46,793 bases of DNA from CAZBEA01 sp964519355 (GCA_964519355.1 CAZFJW010000001.1:1-46793); one strand, 5' to 3'; shown: positions 16,580-25,034, counted from the stretch's first letter. Notes: a model not told the origin generated them from the sequence alone. A program made the numbers and translations.

Positions 16580-17328
16580 AAATCAATGGAATAAAAACTC
16601 ATACGATTACAAAAAAAGATACTGACATTACAAAAGTTATATCTAAATATGTAACCCGCTTGGAAGAGAAATCAATTCTCATTATTACTTCAAAAATAGT
16701 TTCTATTTGTGAAGGAAATATGGTATCAACCAGCTCTACTGATAAAGACACGCTTATTCAGAATGAGGCCGAATACTATATTCCAAGGACCAAAAGTCAC
16801 TATAACGTATGTCTTACTATCAACAATGGAATTCTTGCACCATCAGCTGGTATTGACGAATCAAACGCAGACGGCAACTATATACTTTGGCCAAAGGATT
16901 CACAAAAATCGGCCAATTCAATTCGTGAATTTATAACAAATTACTATAAAGTCCAGCATGCAGGAGTTCTTATTATCGATAGTAAAACTACTCCACTTAG
17001 GTGGGGAACTACTGGGATTGCACTTTCATGGAGTGGATTTTTGCCATTGAAAGACTACATCGGCGCACCAGATTTGTTTGGCAGGATTATGAAAATGACC
17101 AATCAAAGTCTTATTGATGGACTAGCCTCTGCTGCCAATCTTGTTATGGGCGAAGGAAATGAAGCAACTCCTATCGCTATTGCTCAAGATCTCTCATTTA
17201 TTGAGTTCGTTGATAGTAATCCAACCCAAGAAGAAATCAACAACCTTATGATAAATCCAAAGGACGACCTGTATGAACCGATCCTTTCACATGCTCCATG
17301 GAAAAAGCGTGTTGACACGAAGCCCTAA
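16576..17328 (+). CDS. CofE-like (F420-0:gamma-glutamyl ligase family) protein
   Basis: This 250-residue protein matches the CofE/FbiB ligase fold: SILIITSKIVSICEGNMV, APSAGIDESNADGNYILWP, VLIIDSKTTPLRWGTTGIALSWSGF and DGLASAANLVMGEGNEATPIAIA. True CofE adds gamma-linked glutamates to coenzyme F420-0 using GTP. No F420 biosynthesis gene is visible, so the acceptor is probably something else. The start at 16576 overlaps the previous stop; an in-frame ATG at 16537 lies inside that gene. It is part of the 14684-17328 cassette. Confidence 0.82.
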   Translation: MKINGIKTHTITKKDTDITKVISKYVTRLEEKSILIITSKIVSICEGNMVSTSSTDKDTLIQNEAEYYIPRTKSHYNVCLTINNGILAPSAGIDESNADGNYILWPKDSQKSANSIREFITNYYKVQHAGVLIIDSKTTPLRWGTTGIALSWSGFLPLKDYIGAPDLFGRIMKMTNQSLIDGLASAANLVMGEGNEATPIAIAQDLSFIEFVDSNPTQEEINNLMINPKDDLYEPILSHAPWKKRVDTKP

Positions 17329-17348
17329 TTCACATATCCTTATTAAAC

Positions 17349-18140
17349 ATGGAAAATTCAGAAAGCTCCCCAACGTCCGGTTCTATTGCCCCAGAACTTA
17401 TTAACCCAAGTCCTGTACCAGAAATTGTGATGCCTTCAGGCAATCAACCCGCAGAGATCCATCGTTCAATTCGCTATCGCCTGACACATCTCTTCTCACG
17501 AGGTGAAAAATTAAAACCCCACGAATTACAAAAACAAAGAGATGACTTAAAAAATGCTGCTAGCCAAGGAACAGAAACACAAAACTCTACTCCTTCTCCA
17601 GTCCCCGAGACGGCTCCTAGTCAAATTTCAGGAACTACAGTAGAAACTACCGCCCCTCTCCCTCAAGGATTACAAGAAATTGGCACAACCCAAGAAGGCA
17701 GTGCATCAAATGTTGACTCAATGATCCAGGAACTTGCAGAAAAAGAACACACAGCAGCAGGTGCACAAGAAGCCCCTCCTGCTTCCCCACCACAAAAAGA
17801 CCCAATATCATCTGATACTTCAGGAGCAATGGACGCAATGACAGCAAGAATGGCACAGATGCCCGATACAGCATCCTCCACCGCTCAACCAGGAGAAAAT
17901 TCGAATACAGCTGCAGCAAGACCCGATCTTCCGCCAGCAGAGTCGTCTTCCACACCTCCACCTGTTGAGGCTCAACCAAATCAAAACACACAAATTATTG
18001 ATTTCCAAACAGCAGCCGCACGAGTTCAAGAATCAAAAGCAGTTCAACCTGGCGCCATATCATCCGAAGTCCCCCCGGCCCCACCAGTACAGACTTCAGA
18101 AGTATCGCAAAATCCTCAGCCGCTTGTTAAAGCAGCATAA
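17349..18140 (+). CDS. Disordered Pro/Ser/Ala/Gln-rich hypothetical protein
   Basis: This 263-residue protein is almost wholly low-complexity, rich in P, S, T, A and Q. One short charged segment (IHRSIRYRLTHLFSRGEKLK, about 39-58) may fold or bind a partner. There is no signal peptide or membrane segment. It follows the CofE-like gene by 20 bases and may share its transcript. I do not recognise it. Confidence 0.5.
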   Translation: MENSESSPTSGSIAPELINPSPVPEIVMPSGNQPAEIHRSIRYRLTHLFSRGEKLKPHELQKQRDDLKNAASQGTETQNSTPSPVPETAPSQISGTTVETTAPLPQGLQEIGTTQEGSASNVDSMIQELAEKEHTAAGAQEAPPASPPQKDPISSDTSGAMDAMTARMAQMPDTASSTAQPGENSNTAAARPDLPPAESSSTPPPVEAQPNQNTQIIDFQTAAARVQESKAVQPGAISSEVPPAPPVQTSEVSQNPQPLVKAA

Positions 18141-18220
18141 TACATTTCAATAAAAATCCACGAAAATTATTTACCTTATTATTTTTGGGGAAATTACCTC
18201 AATGAAACTATATACCTAAT

Positions 18221-18844
18221 CTAAAATTCGCGTCTGCCTTCCATCGCTCTATGAATCGTCGTCTCATCGGCATACTCAAGATCCGCTCCAATTGGCAAAC
18301 CTCTTCCGATGCGTGTCAGAATAAGCTGAGTATCAGTCGGATTATTTATGCTTTGAGTTTTGAGCTTTTGAACAATATACATTGCAGTTGCTTCACCTTC
18401 CATAGTTGGGTTGGTTGCAAGAATTATTTCTTTTATTTTTGGATTATTCCCGACCCGTTTTACAAGCTGCGGAACATAAATATCATCAGGACCAATATTG
18501 CTCATTGGATCAATAACTCCATGCAGGACATGGTATACACCCTTGTAAGTACCGCTTCGCTCTACAGCCAGAACATCAAGCGCATCCTCCACTACACAAA
18601 TCATTTCCTGATCACGAGATTCATCTGAGCAAATCCAGCATGGATCTTCTTCTCCAACATTATGACATGTACTGCAAAGCACAGTATTCTTTTTAAGTTC
18701 TGAGAGTGCTTCTCCAAATGAATCCAGCTGGCTCTGTGGTACATGAAGTAGATAAAATCCAAGACGCTGCGCGCTCTTAGGACCAACGCCGGGAAGCTTT
18801 TCAAACTCTTCAATAACTCGAGATAATGCTTTTGGAAGTTTCAT
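18221..18844 (-). CDS. recR: Recombination mediator RecR
   Basis: This 207-residue protein has the N-terminal helix-hairpin-helix (LPGVGPKSAQRLGFYLL), the four-Cys zinc finger (CSTCHNV...CWIC) and the Toprim domain (MICVVEDALDVLAVE). With RecO and RecF it loads RecA on gapped DNA; neither partner lies in this window. Length is slightly above the usual 200. It lies 54 bases downstream of frr on the same strand. Confidence 0.97.
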   Translation of the reverse strand: MKLPKALSRVIEEFEKLPGVGPKSAQRLGFYLLHVPQSQLDSFGEALSELKKNTVLCSTCHNVGEEDPCWICSDESRDQEMICVVEDALDVLAVERSGTYKGVYHVLHGVIDPMSNIGPDDIYVPQLVKRVGNNPKIKEIILATNPTMEGEATAMYIVQKLKTQSINNPTDTQLILTRIGRGLPIGADLEYADETTIHRAMEGRREF

Positions 18845-18898
18845 TTTGAAATTTTCAATTGATGAGTTATGAGAATTGAGGAAAATAACACAAAGGAT

Positions 18899-19453
18899 TT
18901 AGAGTGTCATTAAATCTTTTTCTTTCTGTTCTCGAATTTCATCAATCTTCTTCATAAAATCATCGGTAAGTTTTTGAATTTCTTTTTCAAGTCGTGATGT
19001 CTCATCCTCCCCAATAGTGTCTTTTTGTTTCTTGATCTCTTCATTGGCGTCATGTCTCATTTGTCTGATCATAATCCGTCCGCTTTCTGCTTTCTGGTGA
19101 ATTAATTTTATAAATTCTTGTCTTCGCTCTTGTGTAAGTGGAGGAATAGAGAGTCTGACAATGCTCTCATCAACAACCGGATTCATACCAAGATTTGCAT
19201 CAGAAAGTCCTTTTTCTATGTCACGCAAAATACTTTTATCAAAAGGTGTTACGACTAAGGTTGAAGTGTCCTGTGCGTGAATCGTTGCAAGCTCCATAAG
19301 CTTCATTGGAGCTGTTCCGCCATATGCTGGGATGATAACTGTTTCGATAAGTGCTGGATTGGCTTTCCCTGTGCGCACTGTGCCAAAATCAGCAATCATG
19401 ACATCTACTGATTTTTGCATTCGGTCGCGTGTTTCTTGAATTATTGTTTCCAT
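18899..19453 (-). CDS. frr: Ribosome recycling factor
   Basis: This 184-residue protein is a normal-length RRF that splits post-termination ribosomes together with EF-G. The segments FGTVRTGKANPALIETV, DESIVRLSIPPLTQERRQEF and the helical HDANEEIKKQKD region are typical. It lies 45 bases after rseP. A TATTTT box with a TGA extension precedes the ATG by eight bases, so it may also have its own promoter. Confidence 0.97.
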   Translation of the reverse strand: METIIQETRDRMQKSVDVMIADFGTVRTGKANPALIETVIIPAYGGTAPMKLMELATIHAQDTSTLVVTPFDKSILRDIEKGLSDANLGMNPVVDESIVRLSIPPLTQERRQEFIKLIHQKAESGRIMIRQMRHDANEEIKKQKDTIGEDETSRLEKEIQKLTDDFMKKIDEIREQKEKDLMTL

Positions 19454-19498
19454 GTGTAGTTAAAATATCAGAAATTCCTCTTCATCACAAGTGGAACT

Positions 19499-20608
19499 TT
19501 ACATATTTGGAAGAAGACTCTTCCCGCTTATAAGGCGTGCGATATCAACAATTGTAACAACCGCCATTAATCCCAGAAGAAGCGCAAGGCCTACCATGTG
19601 AGCATACGATTCATATTTCGGATTAACTTTTTTCCTGGTAACAACTTCTATCAAAATAAAGAACAATCTTCCTCCGTCAAGTGCTGGGATAGGCAGAATA
19701 TTAAGAACTGCCAAGTTCAAAGATAATAACGCCATGAACCAAAGTACTGCATCAATTCCAAATGATACTGCCTCACCCGTAAGCTGTGCGACTCCAAGAG
19801 GACCAGCAACTCCTTCTGGTTTTTGGCCATGAATTACACCCTCATATACCATGCTTCCAAGTCCATGCACAATAACCCAAGAAAACTTTAGAGCTTCCCA
19901 TGTACCATAAACTGGCGCCTCCAGAAGCGAATATTTACGGACTTCTATTGCACTAATACCGATACCAATTGGACCTTCTCCCTTTGGAAAGTCTTTTCTT
20001 GGAACAAGGGTTACTTCGTTTTGCTTACCATCACTCACGTACACAATCTTCGTAGGCTTACCCAAATGTTTTCTTGTCTCTTTTACAAATTCTTCTGTTT
20101 TTACTATTTTTACCCCATCAACAGATATAATTTGATCATCAATTTGGAGGCCCGAAACGGCAGCCGGACTATTCGGAAGAATTTCTGTGACCCTGATGTG
20201 ATCAGATGGAACTGCAACTCCTCGAGCAGCAAAAAGATAAGAAATAAGACATACTGCGAGGAGAAAATTCATAACAACTCCCGCAATTACAACTGAAAGG
20301 CGCTGCCATGAAGGACGTGCAAAAAATGCACGTTTAAGATCTCCGCCCTTCGCCTCATCCTTTTTATGAGTTATCTTACCTCCCCCAGCATCATCTTCTC
20401 CAAATAATTTTACAAATCCTCCGATTGGCAAGAGATTAATAGAATACAGAGTTTCACCAATTCTTTTGCCCCAAATACGCGGTGGAAATCCATATCCGAA
20501 TTCTTCAACTTTTATTCCGAGTTTTTTGGCTACAATAAAATGTCCGAATTCATGGATAAGAACAAGAACAGAAAGAATGAGAATAAAAACAAGTGCAGTT
20601 ACAAGCAT
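19499..20608 (-). CDS. rseP: Site-2 metalloprotease RseP-like (M50)
   Basis: This 369-residue membrane protease has the zinc motif HEFGH at residues 19-23 in the first membrane helix. One PDZ domain follows in the middle (about 125-205: VTEILPNSPAAVSGLQIDDQIISVDG), and the second metal-site motif is NILPIPALDGGR near the C-terminus. It should cut membrane-bound substrates such as anti-sigma factors or leftover signal peptides. A TATACT box with a TGT extension (20615-20620, minus strand) sits six bases before the ATG, giving a leaderless start. Confidence 0.95.
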   Translation of the reverse strand: MLVTALVFILILSVLVLIHEFGHFIVAKKLGIKVEEFGYGFPPRIWGKRIGETLYSINLLPIGGFVKLFGEDDAGGGKITHKKDEAKGGDLKRAFFARPSWQRLSVVIAGVVMNFLLAVCLISYLFAARGVAVPSDHIRVTEILPNSPAAVSGLQIDDQIISVDGVKIVKTEEFVKETRKHLGKPTKIVYVSDGKQNEVTLVPRKDFPKGEGPIGIGISAIEVRKYSLLEAPVYGTWEALKFSWVIVHGLGSMVYEGVIHGQKPEGVAGPLGVAQLTGEAVSFGIDAVLWFMALLSLNLAVLNILPIPALDGGRLFFILIEVVTRKKVNPKYESYAHMVGLALLLGLMAVVTIVDIARLISGKSLLPNM

Positions 20609-20715
20609 TTAGATAGTATAACAAAATGAGTAGTGTGTAGAAAGTAGTATGTACTATGAGCACGCAAGAAGGACCGTCGTACTGCTATTGCATGCTTATG
20701 CTGCATGATGCAGTA
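20609..20715. repeat. Intergenic spacer with TAGTATGTAG-like repeats
   Basis: Besides the rseP promoter, this 107-base spacer contains short degenerate direct repeats (GTAGTGTGTAGAAAGTAG, then GTATGTACTATG) and a TGCATGATGCAG-type palindrome. Similar tracts occur at about 28671-28706 and 30548-30576. They look like a dispersed intergenic repeat rather than coding sequence. Confidence 0.4.
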
Positions 20716-21174
20716 CTATTCTCTTCCAAGTTCAAGTCTGGTTATTCTTCCAAGAACAATATTCTCACCGAGCTTGGCGATTGTTTCTTTTAAGAGCATT
20801 TCGATCGTCTTTGATGAATCCCTTATATATTCTTGTTTCAATAGTTCCTCAGCATCTTTCGGATTCATTGAAGCCACCTGCATTGCAACTTCATGTGCTA
20901 AAGTTTTAAATTCATCAGTTCTTGCAACAAAATCAGTCTCACACAATATTTCAACTAGTGATGCAACTCTTCCACCATGAACATAGCTTTCAATAAGCCC
21001 AGCATTCGTTGCTCTATCTCCCTTTTTTGCTGCTCTCTCAAATCCCTTTTTCTTCAAAATTTCTTTTGCCTGCTTTAAATCTCCCTTTGCTTCTTCCAAT
21101 GCAGCACGGCAATCAGCAACACCGGCTTGGGTTTCTTCTCTGAGTTGTTTGATAAATGATACGTCAATTGCCAT
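20716..21174 (-). CDS. tsf: Elongation factor Ts, short form
   Basis: This 152-residue EF-Ts keeps the N-terminal UBA-like region (IKQLREETQAGVADCRAALEEA) and the contact segment CETDFVARTDEFKTLAHEVAMQVAS. It lacks the larger second core subdomain of the roughly 280-residue E. coli protein; short forms are known in other bacteria. It recycles EF-Tu-GDP. It starts 11 bases after rpsB and is surely co-transcribed with it. Confidence 0.96.
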   Translation of the reverse strand: MAIDVSFIKQLREETQAGVADCRAALEEAKGDLKQAKEILKKKGFERAAKKGDRATNAGLIESYVHGGRVASLVEILCETDFVARTDEFKTLAHEVAMQVASMNPKDAEELLKQEYIRDSSKTIEMLLKETIAKLGENIVLGRITRLELGRE

Positions 21175-21185
21175 ATGTGTGAAAA

Positions 21186-22067
21186 TTATGAACTTTTAGC
21201 AGGTTTTGTCTCTTTTTTAACTGTTGTCTTTTTTGGCTCTTTGGATTTTGCTATCTTTGCAGCAGCTTTTTCTGCTTCCTTTTCAACTCTTTTATTCTCT
21301 GCATCAACGGCTGCTTTTTCTGCTTTTACACTATCCTCTTGTGCTTTTTGTTTGTTCTTTTCACCCTGAATCTGTCCCTCTTCAAAAGCCTCAACAAGAT
21401 AAGTCGTGATCAGTTCAATTGCACCAACTGCATCATCATTTGAAGGAATTGCCCAGTCAACGTCTCGTGGATCAGAGTTAGTATCGACAATTCCTACAGT
21501 ATCGAGTCCCATTTTATGAGCCTCATCGACCGCTGTTCTCTCATGGTGAGTACCGATAATAACAAGTGCTGATGGAAGACCAGGAAGATCTGCAATTCCC
21601 TCATAAAAATTCAATAATTTTTCCCGTTCTCGCCCAAAAAGAAGCACTTCTCTTTTTGTATATCCTTTTTGTTTTTCAGGAACATTGATAAATTCAGTAA
21701 GATCTTTTAGTTTTTTGAAATTCTTTGAAACTTCCTGGTAATTTGTGAGCGTTCCACCGATCCATCGCGCATTGACATAATAAATATTTCGAACACCCTT
21801 GCCCCATGCTTTTGCAACTGCATCTTTTACAACATTTTGTGCCTGTCTTTTGGTTCCAACAACTACAATTGAACCACCTTCACTTGCAATATTTGATAAA
21901 TGCTTACCAGCCTCCTGTAGTCCTTCGAGGGTTTTTTCGAGATTGATAATGTGAATATTGTCACGTTCTTCAAAAATAAAACTGGCGGCTCGTGGATTAG
22001 CACGATTTACCTGATGTCCGAAATGACAACCAGCTTCCAATAATTCTTCTAATGTTACTTCTTTCAT
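21186..22067 (-). CDS. rpsB: 30S ribosomal protein S2
   Basis: This 293-residue S2 has the normal core (LLEAGCHFGHQVNRANPR, VVVGTKRQAQNVV, RWIGGTLTNYQEV, VGIVDTNSDPRDVDWAIPSNDD). A Lys/Ala/Glu-rich tail from about residue 230 to 293 is longer than in E. coli S2 and likely disordered. The order rpsB-tsf-rseP-frr-recR lacks the usual pyrH between tsf and frr. A structured leader lies upstream. Confidence 0.98.
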   Translation of the reverse strand: MKEVTLEELLEAGCHFGHQVNRANPRAASFIFEERDNIHIINLEKTLEGLQEAGKHLSNIASEGGSIVVVGTKRQAQNVVKDAVAKAWGKGVRNIYYVNARWIGGTLTNYQEVSKNFKKLKDLTEFINVPEKQKGYTKREVLLFGREREKLLNFYEGIADLPGLPSALVIIGTHHERTAVDEAHKMGLDTVGIVDTNSDPRDVDWAIPSNDDAVGAIELITTYLVEAFEEGQIQGEKNKQKAQEDSVKAEKAAVDAENKRVEKEAEKAAAKIAKSKEPKKTTVKKETKPAKSS

Positions 22068-22148
22068 AATTGTATGTCCTTATCCGTCCGCTGAGACTGT
22101 AGGTTTCAGGACATGTAGCCTTCAGCGTGTGTAATGTTCAATATTATA
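22068..22148 (-). promoter_or_regulatory. rpsB promoter and structured 5' leader
   Basis: A TATAAT box (22143-22148, minus strand) predicts a leader of about 69 bases, unusual here, where most messages appear leaderless. The leader holds a perfect 7-base inverted repeat, ATGTCCT/AGGACAT (22074-22080 and 22108-22114). A shorter CTGA/TCAG pair (22091-22094 and 22106-22109) shares two bases with it, so the two stems exclude each other in part. Feedback control by S2 is plausible by analogy with known rpsB leaders. Confidence 0.5.
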
Positions 22149-22242
22149 GTAGTATCTGGATAAAAATTCAAGAGGATACTAAAAAAGAACCGTATTCTTG
22201 CAATATATGCAACAATTTCGTATTCTATAAAGTACTAATAGC

Positions 22243-22887
22243 ATGGACGAATCAAAATCTTCTCGGAATAAAAGCCTACTTCTTCTGTCATGTGGAATAC
22301 TCATACTCTTGTTGTCTGCTGTCTCTGTTCTTGTTATCTCCAAGTTATCTAATAATAATTCTTCAACAGCAAAAAATGAACAATCAGGCAAAAAAACGGC
22401 AAAAAATAACTCTAGTTCTTCTCTTTCCACAGATGAGTCAGGCCCAACTATCTCAAACCAGCATGTCTCTCTTAATTTCTCACAAAAATTTATTGATGCA
22501 TCAAAGAATAATGAAAAAGTAAATGTGGATATCATCCTAGACACTGAATCCGCAAAAACAGACGGAGCCATTGTGGAAGTTGTCTATGATCCAGAATCGA
22601 TTTCGGATGTAGATCTCTTCCCTGCCTTTGATACTGATTCTCTCTATGGGGAACAATCCGATGTAACAACCCTTTCCCATAGCCCAGAAGAAGGAAAATT
22701 CGTACTTGGGATCTCAACTTCAGCAGAGCAAGAAGGAGCCGGTAGAATCGCTACTCTATCTTTCAAACCACTCAAATCATCTTCAAAAGATAAAACCCAA
22801 ATTACATTTTCCACCCTTTCCGAAGGCTATTCAGGGTCTGAAAAATACCCAGCCGACCCGGGCTCTCTTGAAGTAAAGATTAAGTAA
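22243..22887 (+). CDS. Membrane-anchored cohesin-like protein
   Basis: This 214-residue protein has an N-terminal membrane anchor (LLLLSCGILILLLSAVSVLV), a Ser/Asn/Lys linker and one cohesin-like beta-sandwich (about 75-214). The typical pattern is present: VNVDIILDTESAKTDGAIVEVVYDP, then KFVLGISTSAEQEGAGRIATLSFKP. Cohesins bind dockerin modules; dockerin-like ends are encoded at 39184-43656. It opens the first surface block. The family call is by pattern, with no catalytic residues to check. Confidence 0.7.
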   Translation: MDESKSSRNKSLLLLSCGILILLLSAVSVLVISKLSNNNSSTAKNEQSGKKTAKNNSSSSLSTDESGPTISNQHVSLNFSQKFIDASKNNEKVNVDIILDTESAKTDGAIVEVVYDPESISDVDLFPAFDTDSLYGEQSDVTTLSHSPEEGKFVLGISTSAEQEGAGRIATLSFKPLKSSSKDKTQITFSTLSEGYSGSEKYPADPGSLEVKIK

Positions 22888-23036
22888 ATTCCAAACACGC
22901 GTTAAATTCTTCTTTTTCTCAATTCGTAGTCTGAGCGTGAAAAATCAAGTCTTGAACGTTAAGAACTGTAAGGCGTAGTCCGGAGTTTTAGTGAAAGAGG
23001 CAGATTTTGAACGCATCAGGCAAGACTTGAGAAGAG

Positions 23037-23069
23037 TTTTGTATACTTTTGCGGAAAAAGTATACAAAA
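23037..23069. terminator. Perfect hairpin, possible bidirectional terminator
   Basis: Perfect 14-base arms, TTTTGTATACTTTT and AAAAGTATACAAAA, surround the 5-base loop GCGGA. The A and T runs at both ends would suit termination from either side, but the stem is AT-rich and could instead be an operator-like palindrome. Confidence 0.5.
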
Positions 23070-23399
23070 ATTAATTACCTCGTATTTCTTCTTGCTCTGT
23101 GATTTACTGTTCCAATACCGAACACACATATATCAATTTTTGCAATTCAACAAAGGACAATTACACTTTTGCAAATGAGTGCATCAGGGGATTCCTCACA
23201 AACTTGTTGAGGAGGGGGTAAAATCACCCGATAAATGAATGAGCAAAATGCGTCCGATTTGACTTGCAAGGAGCTTTCGTTCTTTCTCGGAAGAAAAAAC
23301 AGTAAATAATACTCATAAGTACGTCTTGACAAAATTCTGCGTACTTTTAAGAATTACAAATATTTTTTGTACTTCTTGCTATTCTAAAACTTCTTATAC

Positions 23400-23405
23400 T
23401 ATAGT
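23400..23405 (+). promoter_or_regulatory. -10 box TATAGT before the gene at 23413
   Basis: TATAGT ends seven bases before the ATG at 23413, supporting that start over any upstream in-frame codon. Confidence 0.55.
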
Positions 23406-23412
23406 AAAAGAT

Positions 23413-23649
23413 ATGATCGGCGGTCGAGGCTCTAGCTATATTTATTTAGTTCTTCTTGCTATTATTGGAGGTTTTCTTATGGCTGGCGGGTCCCGCATGG
23501 AAAATGCGAATTATCTTACAAAATATGATAATTCGAAGCTAACTCCGACACCTGGGGTCGGTGCATCAATCGCAACTCCGACACCTGGTGTAGTCGGAAT
23601 TCCCGGTGCAGCAACTGCCACACCCACACCAACACCCACAGGACCATAA
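23413..23649 (+). CDS. Small anchored Thr/Pro-rich protein of the KGDA-type group
   Basis: This 78-residue protein begins IGGRGSSYIYLVLLAIIGG, continues FLMAGGSRMENANY and ends in a Thr/Pro/Val-rich tail (TPTPGV repeats, TPTPTPTG). Its N-terminus aligns without gaps with the N-terminal segments of the proteins at 24340, 27810 and 28805: a basic residue and Gly, a hydrophobic stretch, then a GG pair. It lacks the Asp-Ala and has no folded outer domain. It may be a minimal filament or surface subunit. Confidence 0.6.
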   Translation: MIGGRGSSYIYLVLLAIIGGFLMAGGSRMENANYLTKYDNSKLTPTPGVGASIATPTPGVVGIPGAATATPTPTPTGP

Positions 23650-23690
23650 AAATTATAGCGCCTTAGAAAAATAAGATCATGAATATAGAA

Positions 23691-24233
23691 CTAAGCTGCT
23701 TGCGGTAATGGAGTAAAAGTGGAAAGTGCATCAGTAATTTTTGCAATTTGACTGTCATAGCGTGCAACGGCCAGCTCTGCTCCACCTCTAGTAGTGTTGC
23801 CTAGCGCTCTTGTTGACTCTTGAATTTTTTTATCGATCCACTTTTGCGCTGCCTCATCGGCGACTTGAGCACGAACATCCATACCCTGCTGAATATCATT
23901 CTTTAAATCTTTATAATTAGCATCATCTGCGTACTCCTGAGGGGATTCAGCCTTATCTTTGTCACGCAGACGAAACTTTTCAAGGTTATCTTTTTCTTTT
24001 TGGTACTCAGCAATTACACCTGCAGCATTTCCATCTTCAGCTTCTTTTCTTATTTGTTGAAGACGTGCAATCTCTGCCTCAAATCCTCCGCTTGGCATTA
24101 TTACTGCGTGCCCTAATTCTGAATGCTTAAGACCTGTTTGGGCATTTGTAATTTTTGCGTCTATAAGGAAAAATTTATCACCTGAAGTAACAGGCGCTTC
24201 ACCTGTCGACTGAACTTGAGCTTCTAAATCCAT
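23691..24233 (-). CDS. Hypothetical coiled-coil protein
   Basis: This 180-residue soluble protein has a beta-rich start (KFFLIDAKITNAQTG, HAVIMPSGGFEAEI) and then long charged helices with coiled-coil character. There is no signal or membrane segment. It is the only minus-strand gene inside the first surface block, which suggests an unrelated or cytosolic role. Unknown family. Confidence 0.55.
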   Translation of the reverse strand: MDLEAQVQSTGEAPVTSGDKFFLIDAKITNAQTGLKHSELGHAVIMPSGGFEAEIARLQQIRKEAEDGNAAGVIAEYQKEKDNLEKFRLRDKDKAESPQEYADDANYKDLKNDIQQGMDVRAQVADEAAQKWIDKKIQESTRALGNTTRGGAELAVARYDSQIAKITDALSTFTPLPQAA

Positions 24234-24304
24234 AATTTGAAATAGTTAATAATATATATTGTTATAAGTCAATATAGTCTCTAAAACGATTTATCCAGAT
24301 TTAC

Positions 24305-24333
24305 TTGTTGAATAACAAGGACTCTGATACTAT
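24305..24333 (+). promoter_or_regulatory. Promoter TTGTTG-17-TACTAT before an ATT start
   Basis: TTGTTG (24305-24310) and TACTAT (24328-24333) are 17 bases apart, and the ATT codon at 24340 follows six bases later, the spacing seen at many starts in this window. Confidence 0.45.
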
Positions 24334-24339
24334 AAAAAT

Positions 24340-24987
24340 ATTATTACAAGCCAAAATATCAAACATTATCTTCTCTCACAAAAGGGAGACGCTACAATGA
24401 GTCTCCTGCTTCTTATCATCTTGGTATCGGGAGTCTTTCTCGTAGGTGGGGTTACACCAAAAATGCATGACGACACGCTCGACATGAAGACAACCGGAAC
24501 TGTACAAGGCGTCCAATCCGGAAGTACTGGATCATCTTTTGCCGGAGCGCCCGGCACGAGCAACGGCTCCAAAAAGTCTCTACAGATGAAACAACTTATT
24601 CTAACCACTACAACTCCAACCCCTATTGGCCCTGCTCCTACAAAAACCCCCACACCCACAACGACCAGTCCATCTTCTGAATGGAAAATTACATATAAAT
24701 TTGTCGAGTGCAGAGAAGATGCATCTGCTGGGAATTTAGAACTAACTGGATCCACTTCTGGATACACCATTACTGAAGTAAAATATTCTGGAGAACCCGA
24801 TTGGACATTTGCAGATAGTGAAAAATTTGATGGAGCCAAAACCAAAAATGCAATCATTCTGTTCCCTCAGGAAAAACCATTTATTTGGAGAGTGACGCTT
24901 TTTTCTGGTGGAACATTTACCACCAGAGGCAGCGGTGGAACTTTAAGAGCAACATATGACGGCGCACTTTTTACGAAATGCACGTAG
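24340..24987 (+). CDS. Anchored surface protein with KGDA N-terminal segment, probable ATT start
   Basis: The first ATG in this frame (24397) would give 196 residues, but the frame is open back to a stop at 24325. The upstream codons spell LLSQKGDAT, matching the LFRGDAM and VLKGDAS of the two vWA proteins. Translation therefore probably begins at ATT 24340 (or 24343), giving 215 residues. Next come the hydrophobic segment (MSLLLLIILVSGVFLVGG), a Gly/Ser linker, a Thr/Pro linker and a C-terminal beta-rich domain with two Cys. It lacks a vWA domain. Confidence 0.6.
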   Translation: MITSQNIKHYLLSQKGDATMSLLLLIILVSGVFLVGGVTPKMHDDTLDMKTTGTVQGVQSGSTGSSFAGAPGTSNGSKKSLQMKQLILTTTTPTPIGPAPTKTPTPTTTSPSSEWKITYKFVECREDASAGNLELTGSTSGYTITEVKYSGEPDWTFADSEKFDGAKTKNAIILFPQEKPFIWRVTLFSGGTFTTRGSGGTLRATYDGALFTKCT

Positions 24988-25034
24988 TTGATTTAAAATA
25001 TTTTTTGATATATACCTAATACTAGTCATACCAT

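Larger units (their letters stand above)
22888..23412. other. 525-base non-coding region with inverted repeats
   Basis: No convincing gene lies here. A 10-base inverted repeat (TCAAGTCTTG 22945-22954 and CAAGACTTGA 23021-23030) encloses about 66 bases, and a strong hairpin follows at 23037-23069. Further on are a CCTCA/TGAGG hairpin and a GGGT/ACCC hairpin near 23200-23235. The right end carries the promoter for 23413. The structure density suggests a non-coding RNA or a decayed mobile element; I cannot name a family. Confidence 0.4.

Noticed and set aside
23147..23332. 61-codon minus-strand frame in the non-coding region
   Set aside because: It overlaps several hairpins, has no -10 box at the right place and no recognisable protein pattern.
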